From: JAXLXE01 sp046328115
GTDB taxonomy: Bacteria > Chloroflexota > UBA6077 > JACCZL01
NCBI GenBank assembly: GCA_046328115.1
Contig: JAXLXE010000003.1
Location: 682,001-746,000 of the forward strand
DNA: 64,000 nucleotides
Reading direction: 5' to 3'
Part shown: positions 62,105 to 64,000 of the stretch, piece by piece
Numbering within the stretch: the first letter of the stretch is position 1
How the letters are laid out: the number at the start of each line of letters is the position of its first letter
Translations under genes and position numbers: made by a program
The notes under the pieces: model-generated
The model's database searches: none
The model's input: only the letters and a program-made list of their open reading frames with translations
What the model was told of the DNA's origin: nothing

Positions 62105-62449
62105 ATGAAACACCGGATTGCAGCGGCAGCCGGGGCACTGTTGTTGGTTCTGGCACCAGCACTCACGGCCGACGCGGCGGGCGGCGCGACACAAAAGAAG
62201 CGCACGACGACGCTGTCAGGACTGAGCTCATCGATCCAGTCGAGCGCGGTCCGCTCCGCGCGCTCCCATACTGGCGGCAAGAATCTCTCCGGAAGCGGTG
62301 GAACGGCCCAAAGCGGCCCTAGCGACTTCGAGCTCGATGTCTACTGCGATGGCGACTGGTTCGTGACCTGGGACGAGGACGCCAACGGCACACCGATCAT
62401 CGGTACGTTCAACCTGTACTGCAACGGGGACACGCTACGGATCGGGTAG
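62105..62449 (+). CDS. Small secreted protein (114 aa)
   Basis: ATG 62105 follows GGGAGGA. The 114-residue protein has a clean signal peptide (1-25, cleavage after ADA), a basic Ser/Thr-rich middle and a C-terminal segment with two Cys in DVYCDGDWFVTWDEDANG and NLYCNGD, which could form a disulfide. I do not recognise the family. It stands alone between decayed genes and the adenine deaminase gene. Confidence 0.7.
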   Translation: MKHRIAAAAGALLLVLAPALTADAAGGATQKKRTTTLSGLSSSIQSSAVRSARSHTGGKNLSGSGGTAQSGPSDFELDVYCDGDWFVTWDEDANGTPIIGTFNLYCNGDTLRIG

Positions 62450-62614
62450 AGCGCGTCAACCTCGGCAGCCGTCTGGACCCACCCTTCGCCAACTGAAGCC
62501 AGCGCCAGCAGACTGGATTCGATGTGTTGGAGTCATGACAGGAGAAGTCGCGCTCACCGGCGCGCCCGGATGAGCTAAGCTGCCACATCCGCATCCCACC
62601 CGCGAGGTGACCCC

Positions 62615-64000
62615 ATGCCTGCTCAGCCGCTCCACGATCTGCTCATCCGCGGCGGGCGGGTGGTCTCTACCTTTACGGGCGAGGTGTTCGCGGCGGACGT
62701 GGTGGTGGATGGGCAGACCATCGCGGGTGTGCTGCCGGCCGATACGGCGGGCGAGGCGCGGGAGGTGCTGGATGCCTCGGGGCTGCTGGTGGTGCCGGGG
62801 TACATCGACTCGCACCTGCACGTGGAGAGCAGCTTTGTGGGGCCGGCCGGGTTTGCCTGGCTCACGCTGGCCCACGGCACCACGACGGTGCTGGCCGATC
62901 CGCACGAGATCGTGAACGTGGTGGGCGCCGATGGGCTGCGCTGGATGCTCGAAGCGGGCGCGAACGTCCCGCAGTCCATTTACTACGGGGTGCCGTCCTG
63001 CGTGCCGGCCCTGCCGGGCTTCGAATCCTCCGGGGCGGCGCTAGACGCGGACGACATCGCGGAACTGCTGGATCTGCCGGGGGTGATCGGCCTGGCCGAG
63101 GTGATGGACTACCGGGCTGTGGTGCGTGGTGACGAGCGGATGGCGCGGATCACCGAAGTGGCCCGCGAGAAGGGCGTGTTGATCGACGGCCACGCGCCGA
63201 ACCTGCGCGGCGAGGACCTGAGCAAGTTCATGTCCATGGGGATCGACTCCGATCACACCAAGAACCCGCCGGAGGTCTCGCTGGAGAAGGCTCGGCTGGG
63301 CATGACGGTGCAAATCCAAGAGAAGTGCGTGAGCCCGGCCATGATCCAGTCGCTCATGGGATCACCACTGCGTATTCCGTTCTGCCTGGTGACCGATGAC
63401 GTAGCGCCAGACGCTGTGAGCAGCCACGGCCACCTGGACCACGTGGCCCGCCTGGCGATTGAGGCGGGCCTGCCGCCCATCGAGGCACTGCGGGCGATGA
63501 CGCTCACGCCGGCCCAGCGGCTCAGGCTGTACGACCGTGGCGTGGTCTCGCCAGGCAAACGCGCCGATCTGGTGCTGACCGAAGACATCGCCGAGCTACG
63601 ACCGCGCGTGGTGATCAGCGGCGGCCGCGTCGTGGCTCGAGATGGCGCCTGCACATACCCGGAGCCAACGACGCTGAGCCACCCGTTCGGCGCCACCGTG
63701 AAGTTGGGCGCGGTCTCAGCGGACGACTTCCGCTGGCGGCTTGATCTGCCAGACGGCGAGACGCGGCTGCGCGCCGTGCGGACCAACCCCGTCGACACGT
63801 TCACCGCCGATGACGAGATCCAGCTCAGAGTCCAGGGTGGCGAGGTGCAGTGGGAGGGGCGGTGCCCCGTCCTCGCCATCTGGGAGCGTCACGGACTTCG
63901 GCCCGGCTCGGCCGTAGCCCCCATCCTGGGGTTCGATCTCTCGGAGGGCGCGGTGGCCTCCACCTACGCGCACGACAGCCACAACCTGGTGGTGTTGGGC
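62615..64000 (+). CDS. ade: Adenine deaminase, 3' end beyond the window
   Basis: ATG 62615 behind GAGGTGA opens a frame that runs off the right edge after 462 codons; the family is about 560-600 residues. It has the AdeC layout: an N-terminal beta-sandwich, VVPGYIDSHLHVESSFVGP with metal-binding His residues, HGTTTVLADPHEIVNVVG, IDGHAPNL, a TDDVAPD segment with metal-binding Asp, and the start of the C-terminal domain. It deaminates adenine to hypoxanthine for purine salvage. Complete as far as it can be seen. Confidence 0.92.
   Translation, partial: MPAQPLHDLLIRGGRVVSTFTGEVFAADVVVDGQTIAGVLPADTAGEAREVLDASGLLVVPGYIDSHLHVESSFVGPAGFAWLTLAHGTTTVLADPHEIVNVVGADGLRWMLEAGANVPQSIYYGVPSCVPALPGFESSGAALDADDIAELLDLPGVIGLAEVMDYRAVVRGDERMARITEVAREKGVLIDGHAPNLRGEDLSKFMSMGIDSDHTKNPPEVSLEKARLGMTVQIQEKCVSPAMIQSLMGSPLRIPFCLVTDDVAPDAVSSHGHLDHVARLAIEAGLPPIEALRAMTLTPAQRLRLYDRGVVSPGKRADLVLTEDIAELRPRVVISGGRVVARDGACTYPEPTTLSHPFGATVKLGAVSADDFRWRLDLPDGETRLRAVRTNPVDTFTADDEIQLRVQGGEVQWEGRCPVLAIWERHGLRPGSAVAPILGFDLSEGAVASTYAHDSHNLVVLG

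Overview
The window is GC-rich, gene-dense bacterial chromosome with no rRNA, tRNA, CRISPR or phage genes that I can see. Short Shine-Dalgarno-led ORFs, frequent GTG/TTG starts, Tat-like lipoprotein peptide-binding proteins, many amidohydrolases and carbon-catabolic genes, and zinc-ribbon/class III cyclase/AAA/TPR giants suggest a member of the Chloroflexota (Thermomicrobia-like or a related terrestrial lineage). This placement is inference from gene style, not from a marker gene.

Layout. 0.2-2.7 kb: a secreted protein, a TetR regulator and a small gene. 2.8-6.5 kb: fabD and two tandem KAS II genes. 6.5-10.6 kb: an OmpR-type response regulator overlapping a 1147-residue protein that fuses a histidine kinase to a multi-pass membrane sulfatase-like domain. 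10.7-12.6 kb: a DUF4352-like secreted protein and a GntR-REC-REC regulator. 12.7-28.97 kb: a catabolic block (two tandem NHL propeller proteins, amidase, two paralogous cupins, hydroxyacid dehydrogenase, peptide-type ABC transporter, molybdenum hydroxylase large subunit, Rpn-like nuclease, acyl-CoA dehydrogenase, enoyl-CoA hydratase, TPP enzyme). 29-30.9 kb: a decaying accessory patch (broken PIN-like gene, DUF433 protein, a VOC gene with an internal deletion) ending in copy A of a dispersed repeat. 30.9-42.8 kb: xylulokinase, a second peptide-binding lipoprotein, a DsbA-family protein with an in-frame UGA, sugar dehydrogenase and oxidoreductase genes, pdxH, hflX, a glycosidase-like protein and citrate synthase. 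42.9-50.4 kb: cyclase/AAA/TPR regulator, RNB ribonuclease, tandem USP and an MFS transporter. 50.5-55.3 kb: a cst-like persulfide/sulfide operon with its own repressor and two operator palindromes. 55.4-64 kb: amidohydrolase, a type II restriction-modification pair, Nudix hydrolase, DAHP synthase with a Phe/Tyr leader-peptide attenuator, repeat copy B next to a broken nucleotidyltransferase cassette, a small secreted protein and adenine deaminase running off the end.

The most notable observations are two candidate selenoproteins. In a DsbA-family thiol oxidoreductase (34172-34780, minus) the first Cys of the CPWC motif is replaced by an in-frame UGA, followed by a hairpin with a GGUCC loop at SECIS distance. 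In the sulfide:quinone oxidoreductase-like gene that closes the sulfur operon (54176-55321), a UGA sits where the conserved C-terminal catalytic Cys is expected; the frame continues with a typical SQR C-terminus. Both are thiol/sulfur redox enzymes in which Sec would replace a catalytic Cys. Other strong points are the kinase-sulfatase fusion with a degraded hydrolase site, the aroF attenuator (leader peptide with FSYYYF, promoter and terminator all visible), and a dispersed repeat of about 260 bp whose two copies keep the same orientation relative to the gene they precede and border decaying gene patches.
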